Shown here piece by piece: positions 1-8,123 of a stretch of DNA of 39,706 nucleotides. The stretch comes from WRCA01 sp050943575. GTDB lineage: Bacteria > Pseudomonadota > Alphaproteobacteria > Rs-D84. Made by a program: the position numbers and the translations under genes. Every line of letters starts with the position of its first letter. The stretch's first letter is position 1. The notes under the pieces are model-generated. The model was not told where the DNA came from. It did not search any database and saw only the letters and a program-made list of their open reading frames with translations. Location: contig JBMNPL010000008.1 in NCBI GenBank assembly GCA_050943575.1, positions 1-39,706 on the forward strand. The letters run 5' to 3'.

Positions 1-592
1 CGGCTTGTTGTGCTGCCAATTGTTTTTGTTCTTCTAGTGCTTGTTGAACAGCGGCGACAGATTGGGCAGATTGTTCTTGCATCTGTTGTTGCATTTGCTG
101 CATCTGTTGTTGCATTTGTTCCATTTGAGCATTTGATTGTGCAGCTGCATTTTGCGCGGCAGCAGTACTGGCCTTGGCTGTATTATTGCTGACTATTTGT
201 GCCGCTAATGTTTGAACTAGTGCATCGCCATGTTGTTTGCACGATGGATTACTTTGAACACAACCATTAACAATTGGAACAGCTAAATCCATAGAGGTGC
301 ATCCAGAACATTTTGGTTGAGCACAACGTAAAATCAAAGCGTTACATTTTCCAAAATCAGCAGTTGCGCTTTGCTGTCCCATCGGATTTGGATTCATTAA
401 ATTATTCCACTGATTGTTATTTAATGCGCCAGTGTTACCAGTAAAAACAGTTCTGTTTCCAGAAATTCCACCCGCGTTTTCAAACGCAGGTCCTGGTCCG
501 CCAATTGGAGAACTTGCATGCGTTATCGAACCCATAAACAAGGTCAAGCATACAGCACAAAGGACAGATAAAAATCTGGTTGAAATATTCAT
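1..592 (-). CDS. Secreted Cys/Gln-rich coiled-coil protein, partial (3' end outside window)
   Basis: The frame opens at ATG 590-592 after a GAGAG ribosome site and stays open to the window edge, giving 197 residues. The N-terminus is a signal peptide (basic start, hydrophobic core, cleavage likely after THA near residue 26). A Gly/Asn/Pro-rich stretch follows, then a segment with seven cysteines (roughly residues 70-105), then an Ala/Gln/Met coiled coil with repeated MQQQMQ units. It follows the VirB8/9/10-like genes on the same strand and may belong to the same secretion locus, but it has its own promoter. I recognise no family. An exported or surface role is inferred from the signal peptide and cysteines only. 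Confidence 0.75.
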   Translation of the reverse strand, partial: MNISTRFLSVLCAVCLTLFMGSITHASSPIGGPGPAFENAGGISGNRTVFTGNTGALNNNQWNNLMNPNPMGQQSATADFGKCNALILRCAQPKCSGCTSMDLAVPIVNGCVQSNPSCKQHGDALVQTLAAQIVSNNTAKASTAAAQNAAAQSNAQMEQMQQQMQQMQQQMQEQSAQSVAAVQQALEEQKQLAAQQA

Positions 593-615
593 AATCTCTC
601 TTGTTTATAAATTTT

Positions 616-644
616 ATCATAGAATACAAAAAAATAAAAGTAAA
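616..644 (-). promoter_or_regulatory. Sigma70-like promoter for the secreted coiled-coil gene
   Basis: On the minus strand there is TTTACT (639-644), a 17-bp spacer, then TATGAT (616-621), about 24 bp before the ATG. It lies in the 96-bp gap after the VirB10-like gene, so the secreted-protein gene need not depend on read-through. Confidence 0.45.
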
Positions 645-663
645 AATAGTAGTTTTCAAAGAT

Positions 664-690
664 AAAAATCTGTAAGCCGATGCAGATTTT
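664..690 (-). terminator. Weak hairpin/attenuator after the VirB10-like gene
   Basis: Arms AAAATCTG (665-672) and CAGATTTT (683-690) form an 8-bp stem that overlaps the VirB10-like stop codon. In the minus direction the stem runs into a short T-run. It is AT-rich and weak, so partial termination is more likely than full. Confidence 0.35.
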
Positions 691-3025
691 ATTTTATTGG
701 TGGGAAACAATCACCCCCCGCAACAGGACAACAATTAAACCCTTGTTCACCCATATCTGTATAAGTTTCACCAGCACAACATCCGTTTTCATCTGGTGGA
801 TTACCATCTTCGCATGTTAAAACAGCAACCGGTGGTTGTGCGGCTGGCGCCTGTTCTTTTACAAACGGATTTTTAATAGTCCCATCTGGATTATATTCCA
901 ACCCAAGTACTTGCTCATTATAAGCCTGATTTCCTGTAACAATAGCTCCTGTTTGGGTATTACCAGGATTTATCTCATATTTTTTATTTGCCATTACTTG
1001 TTGTTGATTGGCATATACTGCTGCTTGTTTTGCATTATTAATCGCTTGATATTGTGTTGCTTGGCAATATGCAACAACTGTGCGATAATCATAACCAGCA
1101 TTCGAAATTTCTTGTGCTGTAATACCAGAAGCCAATTGACCATTTTGACCACAGAATTTTTGAATATCAAATCCACGAACTTGTCCAACCCAAGATGGAT
1201 CATTGTAATTAACCCAAGGTCCATCAGGAGTTGGGGCAGTACCTATTGATTTTGATACATGAGATATATACCCTGACGGTTTTATTAAATCACTGCAATT
1301 TGCTATTCCGTCAACTTTATCACAGAAATTTACAATTAAATCTTTCGGGGAATAAACTGTTATGCGTGTTCCTGCCGCAATTGAAAATGGCGGTACAGTA
1401 TTATCCAACATATCAACCATTAATTTTTGTGCAACTCTGTTCCATGTTGTAATAATTTCGTTTTTTGCTAGTTCCGAAGAACGTACCTGACCACTTTGTG
1501 TAACAGTATGATTATCTAAATCAATTTGATTAACAAACTTATCTGATATCGGGGCAATTAAATTTACTGCTGCGGGAACAATAGCAGTTATCATCGGCAT
1601 AATAAATTGTTCCATATAATCAGTGCTACCATGCCCTGGAACACCAACGCGTCCTTGACTATCACCAGCAAATGGCTGATCACCTGCAAAACTAAATTCT
1701 ACACCATCGGGACGAACAAAACGATACCATTTAATCTGCATACGACCAATTGCTTTATATGGCCCCGGCATTTCACCAGTTAAATAACCCAACATCAATG
1801 TTCCAGTTGGAATAATAATTGTGCGACCATTATCTGAATAAACATGTCTATCAACAGTTGCTTGGACTGGTAACATGGATTGTCGTTCAATTTTTGCATC
1901 TGCACGAACTTCATTAACAATAGTCGCAGGAATCGGTTTATATTGACGTAATACAAAAGAACGATCATAAGGGTCTGTGGACACAAAAGCTTCCCCCGCT
2001 GATGAAGGTACTAAATTACTAGTTGGTTTATATGCAAATGCAGGATTAATTTCTGATAAACGTTGTGAACCCCCAGCAGCACCTGGTAAATCTGGTCCAG
2101 TTCCAGTTTTTTGACGTGCTTTATTAACTGTGCGTTCTGGCGCAGGATTTGATAACACAGGAATTTTTGCGCCACTGGCAATAAATCCAATACGATCAAG
2201 ATCAGAACCTATTTTCTTACTTGGATTTTTAAGATCTGTAATAAATCCAGTATCTGGATTATATTCACCAGTTGGTTGAGTGCAATTTACATCAGAAAAA
2301 GGATGAAATAAATAACGTCCAGCCTGAGGACGAATCCAACCTATTTGTTTCCCATAAGTATCATATCCGCCAAATGCAAATTCATAACAACGTTCAGTAT
2401 CCAAAGCAGATGTCGTTGGTTGAGTAATTTTTGGCTCTTCTATTGTTGGTGCCAATGTTTCAACTGCTGTGGTTATCGGGTTTTGCACAGGTTCTTCTTT
2501 TACTGGTTTTGGTTCGGGTTGGGGCGGTGGTGGAACAAATGTAGAAAGCGCAACAGGCAATTCAATCGTTTGTGCCATTTTTGCTTCTGCGCTGGCGGGA
2601 TAGTATTCAATTAAAATTTTTACCCCAGTTTTTGCCAAATCAGTTTTAGGTGTCCATGATAATTCAGCAGTACATGGAATTTCCGGTGTAATTTCACCCA
2701 TATTTGTACAAATTGTATTTATATTTAACCCATCTATATTTTCAGATAATTTTATGCTTGGTATTTTGGCAGCAGTATTAGTGGTAATTTTAATAGATTG
2801 AGTTTGTTTTTCACCAATTTTAGAATCTATCCATTCTATTTCAGATGGTTCAGTTGCAATTTCTAATGCAATCTCGGGGGCTTTTATATTTTTATCTTTT
2901 TTACCACCAATTAATAAAACTAATAAAATAACAACAACTAGTAATGCAGAAAATAAAATAATCCACCATACATGACGTGGCATGTTTTTTTTAACTTCAG
3001 AAAAAGTTGCTTTTATCGTAGCCAA
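689..3025 (-). CDS. VirB10/TrbI-like type IV secretion channel protein with long Cys-rich C-terminal extension
   Basis: This 778-aa inner-membrane-to-outer-membrane scaffold protein would span the envelope in a T4SS core. Residues 1-17 are cytoplasmic and 18-41 form one membrane helix. Residues 45-160 look like a beta-rich domain and 163-210 are Pro-rich. A VirB10/TrbI barrel lies at about 360-567, with the typical pattern of 'YSDNGRTIIIPTGT' (396-409), a YRFVRPDG strand and a GRVGVPG stretch. Residues 568-778 are an unusual extension containing Gln/Ala helices and a Cys-rich tail (C738, C749, C750, C765, C766, C773). The gene order VirB8-, VirB9-, VirB10-like also matches dotI-dotH-dotG of type IVB systems, so the A/B subtype is open. 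No ATPase gene is visible here. Confidence 0.85.
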   Translation of the reverse strand: MATIKATFSEVKKNMPRHVWWIILFSALLVVVILLVLLIGGKKDKNIKAPEIALEIATEPSEIEWIDSKIGEKQTQSIKITTNTAAKIPSIKLSENIDGLNINTICTNMGEITPEIPCTAELSWTPKTDLAKTGVKILIEYYPASAEAKMAQTIELPVALSTFVPPPPQPEPKPVKEEPVQNPITTAVETLAPTIEEPKITQPTTSALDTERCYEFAFGGYDTYGKQIGWIRPQAGRYLFHPFSDVNCTQPTGEYNPDTGFITDLKNPSKKIGSDLDRIGFIASGAKIPVLSNPAPERTVNKARQKTGTGPDLPGAAGGSQRLSEINPAFAYKPTSNLVPSSAGEAFVSTDPYDRSFVLRQYKPIPATIVNEVRADAKIERQSMLPVQATVDRHVYSDNGRTIIIPTGTLMLGYLTGEMPGPYKAIGRMQIKWYRFVRPDGVEFSFAGDQPFAGDSQGRVGVPGHGSTDYMEQFIMPMITAIVPAAVNLIAPISDKFVNQIDLDNHTVTQSGQVRSSELAKNEIITTWNRVAQKLMVDMLDNTVPPFSIAAGTRITVYSPKDLIVNFCDKVDGIANCSDLIKPSGYISHVSKSIGTAPTPDGPWVNYNDPSWVGQVRGFDIQKFCGQNGQLASGITAQEISNAGYDYRTVVAYCQATQYQAINNAKQAAVYANQQQVMANKKYEINPGNTQTGAIVTGNQAYNEQVLGLEYNPDGTIKNPFVKEQAPAAQPPVAVLTCEDGNPPDENGCCAGETYTDMGEQGFNCCPVAGGDCFPPIK

Positions 3026-3068
3026 TTTTTAATTATGAGTTATATTTTATACCCCATATCCCTATAAA

Positions 3069-4559
3069 TTATTGCATTCGAACTATATTACAACTGGTTC
3101 CTTGGAATTTGGTCAGATCGCTACATAATTTTTGCGCAGTTTCTAAATCTGCCATGGGTCCAATACGCAAACGATAAAGTCTTGCATTAGCACCAGTTGC
3201 GCCTAGATCACTTACACCTGTTTCATCAACAGCAAAATAAACCATGTTTCTATAAGGTGTTAAAAGACCTTGACCATCATCACCGCTAAATTTAGCTAAT
3301 AATTTAGTCCAATAATCATTAAGCGCCTTGACTGAAGTATCAGATTTAAGTTCTATTGCTACACCAACCTGATTAGATGCTATAATCGGAATATCACTTT
3401 GTGGTAAAAATGAACCCGAAGTATTACGCTCGGCCGGCAGCATATGAACACCTTTTGCCCCACTTGAAGTGCTGGTTGTTGGCATCGCCATTGGAACTTG
3501 AAATCCACCCATTGTTGGAGCAAAGGCTGGTTGCATACCCATTGGTTCAAACGGCATATTCCCATAACCAACATTTTGTAACGATTGTGAAGATTGCATA
3601 CTTTGCATTACATTTGATTCAGCCAATGCCATAACACTGGAAGTATCTGCAATCAAAAATGGTTTTGAACGACGTTTAATACAAACGATTCGTTGCCCGC
3701 TACGTAAAACCATATCACCAACGGCTTCTACAATAAGTAAACGTCCGTTTTCACCATCAGTACGAAATCCAACTGGTGATTCCCCACCTTCGACTAATAT
3801 GGACACAACTGGTCGTTGAGTCATTGCTATGACCTTGTCCCCAAAATCAATATAAGTAAATATTCTATCGCGCCATACACGTTCAGGAGCAATTACAAAA
3901 TCATCCGGATTGGGAACAAAAATATCCAAATCAAAACGGAATTCCGACGGATCAATTTTCATTGTTTTTATCCATCCATAATCTTCCCCATCAACACCTA
4001 TAGCAGAAGGGGCTGATTTACTTGGGAATATGGAATTCATACCGGATGTTTGTCCCGTGTTACTAGCACCGACAGTTCCAGATAAAGTAGAGCGACCATC
4101 CAGAACAACATCAACCTGTGAATATGAAATTTCGCTGGAATTAGAAGGTTCGCTACGTAAATAAAATAAATATTTATTCCCAGATTTGCCGGTAACAATT
4201 AAATTGGTATCACTACCTTGATTGCTAGTAACAGGTGTTATATAAATTGTTTTACCACCTTTTTGAGGGCTAAATTCAAATAGACCATTATTTCCAACTA
4301 CACCGTCTGCTATAACTTCACCTTCGGGTAAGTTTATCATAGTAACCATTCCATTACGTAAACGAATTGGTAATACTGTGCCTGGTGACCATGTTAATTG
4401 TGCATATCCCGGTTTTAAACTACCACTTGCCATATTTGCATTAGGGTTATCCCATGCTTCTTGAACACCCCAATCTATTGATGCATTGGCTGATGCATTG
4501 GTAATCCCAACACCAAAAGCAAAAAATAAAAAACAAAGAGTAAATAATTTATTTTTCAT
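3069..4559 (-). CDS. VirB9/TrbG-like type IV secretion outer-membrane-complex protein with C-terminal SPOR-like domain
   Basis: The 496-aa protein starts with a signal peptide (cleavage near ASA, residue 25). The VirB9 N-lobe is at about 47-137, with a 'NLPEGEVI' turn, a 'TNLIVTGKSG' strand and a YLFYLR strand. The C-lobe is at about 221-296, ending in the VirB9-type 'MVLRSGQRIVCI'. A Met/Pro/Ser-rich linker (305-395) leads to residues 398-494, which read as a SPOR-type domain: an 'RLYRLRIGPM' core followed by an A-x-x-L-C helix and a terminal Cys-x-hydrophobic strand. SPOR domains bind denuded peptidoglycan, and VirB9 proteins are normally about 250-300 aa, so the tail is an addition. The gene lies 24 bp after the VirB8-like gene and 43 bp before the VirB10-like gene, in one operon. 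Confidence 0.85.
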   Translation of the reverse strand: MKNKLFTLCFLFFAFGVGITNASANASIDWGVQEAWDNPNANMASGSLKPGYAQLTWSPGTVLPIRLRNGMVTMINLPEGEVIADGVVGNNGLFEFSPQKGGKTIYITPVTSNQGSDTNLIVTGKSGNKYLFYLRSEPSNSSEISYSQVDVVLDGRSTLSGTVGASNTGQTSGMNSIFPSKSAPSAIGVDGEDYGWIKTMKIDPSEFRFDLDIFVPNPDDFVIAPERVWRDRIFTYIDFGDKVIAMTQRPVVSILVEGGESPVGFRTDGENGRLLIVEAVGDMVLRSGQRIVCIKRRSKPFLIADTSSVMALAESNVMQSMQSSQSLQNVGYGNMPFEPMGMQPAFAPTMGGFQVPMAMPTTSTSSGAKGVHMLPAERNTSGSFLPQSDIPIIASNQVGVAIELKSDTSVKALNDYWTKLLAKFSGDDGQGLLTPYRNMVYFAVDETGVSDLGATGANARLYRLRIGPMADLETAQKLCSDLTKFQGTSCNIVRMQ

Positions 4560-4583
4560 TTTGTATCCTTAACTTAAAAAATC

Positions 4584-5237
4584 CTATCTTATAACGTTTA
4601 GTGGGTCATCGCCCCCGATTTCAACTCTGTATTCTGAAACTTGTAATCCCAAAGGATTTTTATGTTTCGCATTCCATTTTACTTTTGGCACATGGGTTAA
4701 ACCTATTACAATGGTAAAATCTTTTGGCAGTGTTTGTCCAGCGCTTTCTGATGTACAAAACCATCTGAATCGAACAGCAAATTTATTATTTCCACGTGGC
4801 TCTATGGCTGGGGATTGAAATTCTACGGGGCAAGCCAAGTGAAAAGGCGGAGAATCCCGCATAAAAGCAGACCATAATTGAGTGTTAATAAATGTGGTAT
4901 AAACATCCCTAGAAGACCAGATATAAACAGGACCATCAGGACTGCGCCATTTATAGCGCATTTCATTAATATTGGGAACAATTTCATTTCTGGCACGTAT
5001 ATATTCTTTGATAAAATTTTCTTTATAATTAATCAAAGTTTTATCATTTACAGGCAATTCTTGAATTTTAATAACTTGCCCTTCGGTTCGGTGAGAATTT
5101 AAGAGAAAAACTTGAGTTCTAGTTAATGGAAGCATATTTGATACGGCAAAAAGAAGCGCCAACACAGTGGCAATAGCAGCCGCCAAAACAAAAGTCATCA
5201 TACGGGCTTTAAAAACATCAGGCTCTAAAACTGCCAT
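4584..5237 (-). CDS. VirB8-like (DotI/IcmL-like) inner-membrane type IV secretion protein
   Basis: The 217-aa protein has a short cytoplasmic N-terminus, one membrane helix at about 14-38 and a periplasmic domain. Residues 67-87 carry the VirB8-type helix pattern, a tyrosine-rich 'NYKENFIKEYIRARNEI' that resembles the conserved YVxARE region. It is the first gene of the minus-strand operon followed by the VirB9- and VirB10-like genes, which matches both virB8-9-10 and dotI-H-G order. A ribosome site GGGAG precedes the ATG. The family is assigned from topology, motif and neighbours. Sequence alone does not separate VirB8 from DotI. Confidence 0.78.
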   Translation of the reverse strand: MAVLEPDVFKARMMTFVLAAAIATVLALLFAVSNMLPLTRTQVFLLNSHRTEGQVIKIQELPVNDKTLINYKENFIKEYIRARNEIVPNINEMRYKWRSPDGPVYIWSSRDVYTTFINTQLWSAFMRDSPPFHLACPVEFQSPAIEPRGNNKFAVRFRWFCTSESAGQTLPKDFTIVIGLTHVPKVKWNAKHKNPLGLQVSEYRVEIGGDDPLNVIR

Positions 5238-5267
5238 TTTTTGTGAATTTCTCCCTTCTTTTTAACG

Positions 5268-5297
5268 ATTGTAGTAAATTTTTTACATATCGTGCAA
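5268..5297 (-). promoter_or_regulatory. Promoter of the VirB8/9/10-like operon
   Basis: The minus strand carries TTGCAC (5292-5297), an 18-bp spacer and TACAAT (5268-5273), about 31 bp before the VirB8-like ATG. The rest of the gap to tRNA-Trp (5298-5466) is AT-rich with no further clear element. Confidence 0.55.
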
Positions 5298-5466
5298 GTA
5301 AAAATTTTATAAAGATTATTGTGTAATTAATTATTGTTCAAACTTTTTGCTTGCCTAAAAAAAACTAATGCATTAAAATATTTTTCACTTGATTTTAGTA
5401 ATAAATGTGTTATTGTGCGCGAGCAAAACTAAAATAAAATGGGGCAAAATCTGCACAATGTTGGCG

Positions 5467-5472
5467 TATAAT
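5467..5472 (+). promoter_or_regulatory. Probable -10 box for tRNA-Trp
   Basis: A perfect TATAAT lies 20 bp before the tRNA 5' end. No good -35 is seen at 16-18 bp, so this element alone supports the promoter. Confidence 0.4.
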
Positions 5473-5492
5473 TGCGCCAGATTGAAAGTTTT

Positions 5493-5566
5493 AGGGGCAT
5501 AGTTCAATGGTAGAATAGAGGTCTCCAAAACCTTTGGTGTGGGTTCGATTCCTACTGCCCCTGCCA
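5493..5566 (+). tRNA. tRNA-Trp (CCA)
   Basis: The acceptor arms AGGGGCA and TGCCCCT pair fully. The anticodon loop CTCCAAA carries anticodon CCA, the T-loop is GTTCGATTC, the discriminator is G, and CCA is encoded at 5564-5566. It sits 16 bp before secE and is probably co-transcribed with it, as in many bacteria. Confidence 0.96.
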
Positions 5567-5582
5567 GAAAAACGGGAAAAAA

Positions 5583-5762
5583 TTGAAAAAAATTCTTGAT
5601 TATATTAAAGCTGTCAGACAAGAATGGTTCAAAATAGTATGGCCATCGCGTGATATTGTTGTTCGCGCAACTATAATGATTCTGGTGTTTTCTGGACTTG
5701 CGGCTTTATTCTTTTTTATAACCGATAGTATTTTAAATGCGTTGGTTGGGCAAATTTTTTAA
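5583..5762 (+). CDS. secE: Preprotein translocase subunit SecE
   Basis: This small 59-aa open frame starts at TTG 5583. It matches single-helix SecE: an N-terminal amphipathic helix with the family pattern 'VRQEWFKIVWPSRD' (residues 11-24), then one membrane helix at about 30-55. SecE stabilises SecY in the inner-membrane export channel. The start is TTG because no in-frame ATG precedes the conserved region; a GGGA site lies upstream. The gene sits between tRNA-Trp and nusG, its usual place. The stop TAA (5760-5762) directly abuts an ATG at 5763. Confidence 0.93.
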   Translation: MKKILDYIKAVRQEWFKIVWPSRDIVVRATIMILVFSGLAALFFFITDSILNALVGQIF

Positions 5763-5777
5763 ATGGGGGCACATATA

Positions 5778-6299
5778 ATGCAGTGGTATGTTGTTAATGT
5801 TCATACAGGATGTGAGGATAAAGTCGCAAGAGAATTGCGTGAGCAAATTAATACACGTAAATTAAACGCATTATTTGGTGAAATTTTGGTCCCAACACGA
5901 GAAGTGTCAGAAATAAAAGCCGGTAAACGTGTTAAATCAGAAAAAAAGTTTTTTCCAGGGTATATAGTTATTCAAATGACTATGACTAATGAAACGTTTT
6001 CATTGGTAAAATTACACCCTCAGGTTGTTATGTTTTTAGGGCAAAAACAAAAACCTGTCGCAATTACAGAAGAAGAAGCCAATCGTTTAATTAAACAAAT
6101 TGAAGATGGATCTTCTGCAATTGACGAAGCAGAATACGAAGTTGGGCAAGAAATACATATTATTGATGGCCCATTTATGAATTTTAATGGCGTTGCAACC
6201 GAAGTTGATAATTTAAAACAAAAAATGGTTGTTAATGTCTTGGTATTTGGTCGTGAAACCAGTGTAAGTCTGGATTTCTCCCAAGTAGAAAAGGTATAA
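5778..6299 (+). CDS. nusG: Transcription termination/antitermination protein NusG
   Basis: The 173-aa protein has an NGN domain that begins with the conserved 'WYVVNVHTG' and contains 'FFPGYIVIQM', followed by a KOW domain near the C-terminus ('GPFMNFNGVATEVD'). NusG binds RNA polymerase and couples it to Rho or to ribosomal S10. I chose ATG 5778 because NusG proteins begin one or two residues before the WY pair and a GGGGG stretch sits 8 bp upstream. An in-frame ATG at 5763 would add five residues. The gene lies between secE and rplK. Confidence 0.95.
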   Translation: MQWYVVNVHTGCEDKVARELREQINTRKLNALFGEILVPTREVSEIKAGKRVKSEKKFFPGYIVIQMTMTNETFSLVKLHPQVVMFLGQKQKPVAITEEEANRLIKQIEDGSSAIDEAEYEVGQEIHIIDGPFMNFNGVATEVDNLKQKMVVNVLVFGRETSVSLDFSQVEKV

Positions 6300-6317
6300 T
6301 AATACCTTTTAAAAAAC

Positions 6318-6346
6318 TGTGGTAGAAGTTGCCGCTTTGCACCACA
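6318..6346 (+). promoter_or_regulatory. Probable L1-binding leader hairpin upstream of rplK
   Basis: TGTGGT (6318-6323) pairs with ACCACA (6341-6346), enclosing a purine-rich internal loop and a GCCGC stretch. Hairpins of this kind before rplK are the site where free L1 represses translation of the L11-L1 operon. The assignment rests on position and shape. Confidence 0.5.
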
Positions 6347-6372
6347 AACTCTAAATAACTAGGAGAATAAAA

Positions 6373-6804
6373 ATGGCAAAAAAAGAAGTAAAAGGGGTTA
6401 TAAAATTAGTTGCCCCTGCAAAACAAGCAAACCCATCTCCACCAATTGGTCCAATTTTGGGTGCAAACGGCGTTAATATTGCCGAATTTTGTAAACAGTT
6501 TAATGATGCTACTAAAGATATGGAAGCCGGAATGCCAATTCCAGTTATAATAACTGTTTATACCGATCGCAGCTTTGAATTTATTATGAAGTTGCCACCA
6601 GTTTCATATTTTATTAAAAAAGCATTAAAATTAAAACTTGGCTCTAAAAAACCAGGTCGTGAATTTGTTGGAACTTTACCATTATCAGAAGTTCGTAGAA
6701 TTGCAGAAGAAAAAATGCCTGATTTAAATTGCTCTACCATTGAAGCAGCTACAAAAATTGTTGCTGGACAATGCCGTTCTATGGGCGTAAAGGTGGGGGA
6801 ATAA
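6373..6804 (+). CDS. rplK: 50S ribosomal protein L11
   Basis: The 143-aa length is normal for L11. The N-terminal domain contains 'PSPPIGPILGANGVNI' (residues 22-37) and the C-terminal rRNA-binding domain ends in 'CRSMGVKV'. L11 binds the GTPase-associated region of 23S rRNA and is needed for RelA activation. A strong AGGAG lies 7 bp before the ATG. rplA follows after 3 bp, so the two are translationally coupled. Confidence 0.98.
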   Translation: MAKKEVKGVIKLVAPAKQANPSPPIGPILGANGVNIAEFCKQFNDATKDMEAGMPIPVIITVYTDRSFEFIMKLPPVSYFIKKALKLKLGSKKPGREFVGTLPLSEVRRIAEEKMPDLNCSTIEAATKIVAGQCRSMGVKVGE

Positions 6805-6807
6805 GAT

Positions 6808-7479
6808 ATGAGAATTACAAAAAGAATGAAAGTTTTAGAATCATTAGATACTAAAAAATTATATGATTTAAATGAAGCGATTGAAGTATTGCGTAATTAT
6901 ACCAGTAAAAAATTTGACGAAAGTTTAGAAATAGCTGTTCGTCTGGGTATTGATGTTACAAAAGCAGATCAAAATATTCGTCTGATGCTAACTTTACCAC
7001 ATGGAACTGGTAAAAAAGTTCGTGTTGCAGTTATTACTAATGATAAACAAGATGAAGCCAAAAAAGCAGGTGCTGAAGTTGTCGGCGGTGATGATTTGAT
7101 TGAAAAAATTGCAGGCGGACAACTAGATTTTGATCGTGTTATTGCATCAACTGATATGATGCCGAAAATGTCTAAAGTTGCACGTGTTTTAGGTCCCAAA
7201 GGTTTAATGCCGAATCCAAAATTGGGCACTGTTACAAATAATATTGCCGAAGCAGTTGCAACAGTTAAAGCAGGACAGATTGAATTACGTGCTGAAAAGA
7301 AAGGTATAATTCATGCTGGTTGTGGCAAAATGTCTTTTACTAATGATAAATTAGTAGAAAATGTTACAGCAATAATAGATGCTTTGAAAAAAGCAAAACC
7401 AAGCACCAGCAAAGGTCAATATATATTGGGGATAAGTATATCTACTACCCAAGGACCAGGATTAAAGGTGAATATATAA
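6808..7479 (+). CDS. rplA: 50S ribosomal protein L1
   Basis: The 223-aa protein has the L1 hallmarks: 'LTLPHGTGK' (residues 62-70), 'VLGPKGLMPNPKLGTVT' (127-143) and a C-terminal 'ISISTTQGPG'. It builds the mobile L1 stalk at the ribosomal E site and represses its own operon by binding the rplK leader. It starts at ATG 6808, three bases after the rplK stop. Confidence 0.98.
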   Translation: MRITKRMKVLESLDTKKLYDLNEAIEVLRNYTSKKFDESLEIAVRLGIDVTKADQNIRLMLTLPHGTGKKVRVAVITNDKQDEAKKAGAEVVGGDDLIEKIAGGQLDFDRVIASTDMMPKMSKVARVLGPKGLMPNPKLGTVTNNIAEAVATVKAGQIELRAEKKGIIHAGCGKMSFTNDKLVENVTAIIDALKKAKPSTSKGQYILGISISTTQGPGLKVNI

Positions 7480-7490
7480 TATAAAGAATT

Positions 7491-7599
7491 CTTGTCCAAG
7501 ACTGAGGGCGGTTGAAAAACCTTAATAATATAGCCATCATAGACAAAAGAGATAAAATGCTCTTTTGGGACACGAAAGGGCCCCAATCATTAAGATTGG
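7491..7599 (+). promoter_or_regulatory. Ribosomal protein L10 leader region
   Basis: The 148-bp gap before rplJ is highly structured. TTGTC (7492-7496) pairs with GACAA (7542-7546). Inside it GGC (7507-7509) pairs with GCC (7533-7535), enclosing GGTT-GAAA-AACC (7510-7521), a stem capped by a GNRA tetraloop. This fits the L10 leader, where the L10(L12)4 complex binds and controls translation. Further hairpins follow: AAAAGAG/CTCTTTT (7545-7566), TTGGG/CCCAA (7565-7586) and CCAATC/GATTGG (7583-7599). Each overlaps its neighbour and they could be alternative folds. Confidence 0.65.
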
Positions 7600-7627
7600 A
7601 AAGTAAACGAAAGTAAAAGGATAAGGC

Positions 7628-8104
7628 GTGAAAAGAGATGAAAAATCCGCGCTAATATCGTTTTTGCAAGAAAATATCAAAAATGCAGACGGGATTTTTG
7701 TTATTGAAAATCATGGCACCAGTGTTAAAGATTTTGAGACATTACGTCGCGAACTTGCACCAGTGACATCAGTTTTCAAAGTTGTAAAAAACCGTTTGTT
7801 TAAACTGGCGGTAAAAAACACCAGTTTTAATGATATTGAAAAGCTGATGCAGCGTCCAACTGCGGTTGCTATTGCAACTGATAGTTTGGCTGTTACAAAA
7901 GTTTTGGCAAATTTTGCTAAAACTCACCCTACAATTTCTATTGTTGGTGGTCAAATGGATGCTGGTTTGCTGGATGCACAAGCGATAGAGCAATTGTCCA
8001 AACTTCCATCATTGCTTGAAATTCGTGGTACGATTGCACGTATATTAATAGAACCTGCATCTCGTATAGCACGTGTTTCTGCAGAATATGGAAAAAAGAA
8101 TTAA
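7628..8104 (+). CDS. rplJ: 50S ribosomal protein L10
   Basis: The 158-aa protein starts at GTG 7628, behind an AGGATAAGG ribosome site. The N-terminal 'MKRDEKSALISFLQ' corresponds to the usual L10 start and a 'VVKNRL' stretch is conserved. L10 anchors the L7/L12 dimers at the stalk base. Its C-terminal helix reaches 'RIARVSAEYGKKN'. rplL follows after 19 bp. Confidence 0.97.
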   Translation: MKRDEKSALISFLQENIKNADGIFVIENHGTSVKDFETLRRELAPVTSVFKVVKNRLFKLAVKNTSFNDIEKLMQRPTAVAIATDSLAVTKVLANFAKTHPTISIVGGQMDAGLLDAQAIEQLSKLPSLLEIRGTIARILIEPASRIARVSAEYGKKN

Positions 8105-8123
8105 AACAAAAAAGGAAACTAAA

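Noticed and set aside
1..190. Tandem DNA repeat near the window start
   Set aside because: Repeats of TGTTGTTGCATTTG type are codon-phase Gln/Met coiled-coil repeats of the minus-strand protein.
5763..5777. Upstream NusG start at 5763 abutting the secE stop
   Set aside because: It adds five residues not seen in NusG and has no ribosome site; ATG 5778 fits the family. Kept as an alternative.
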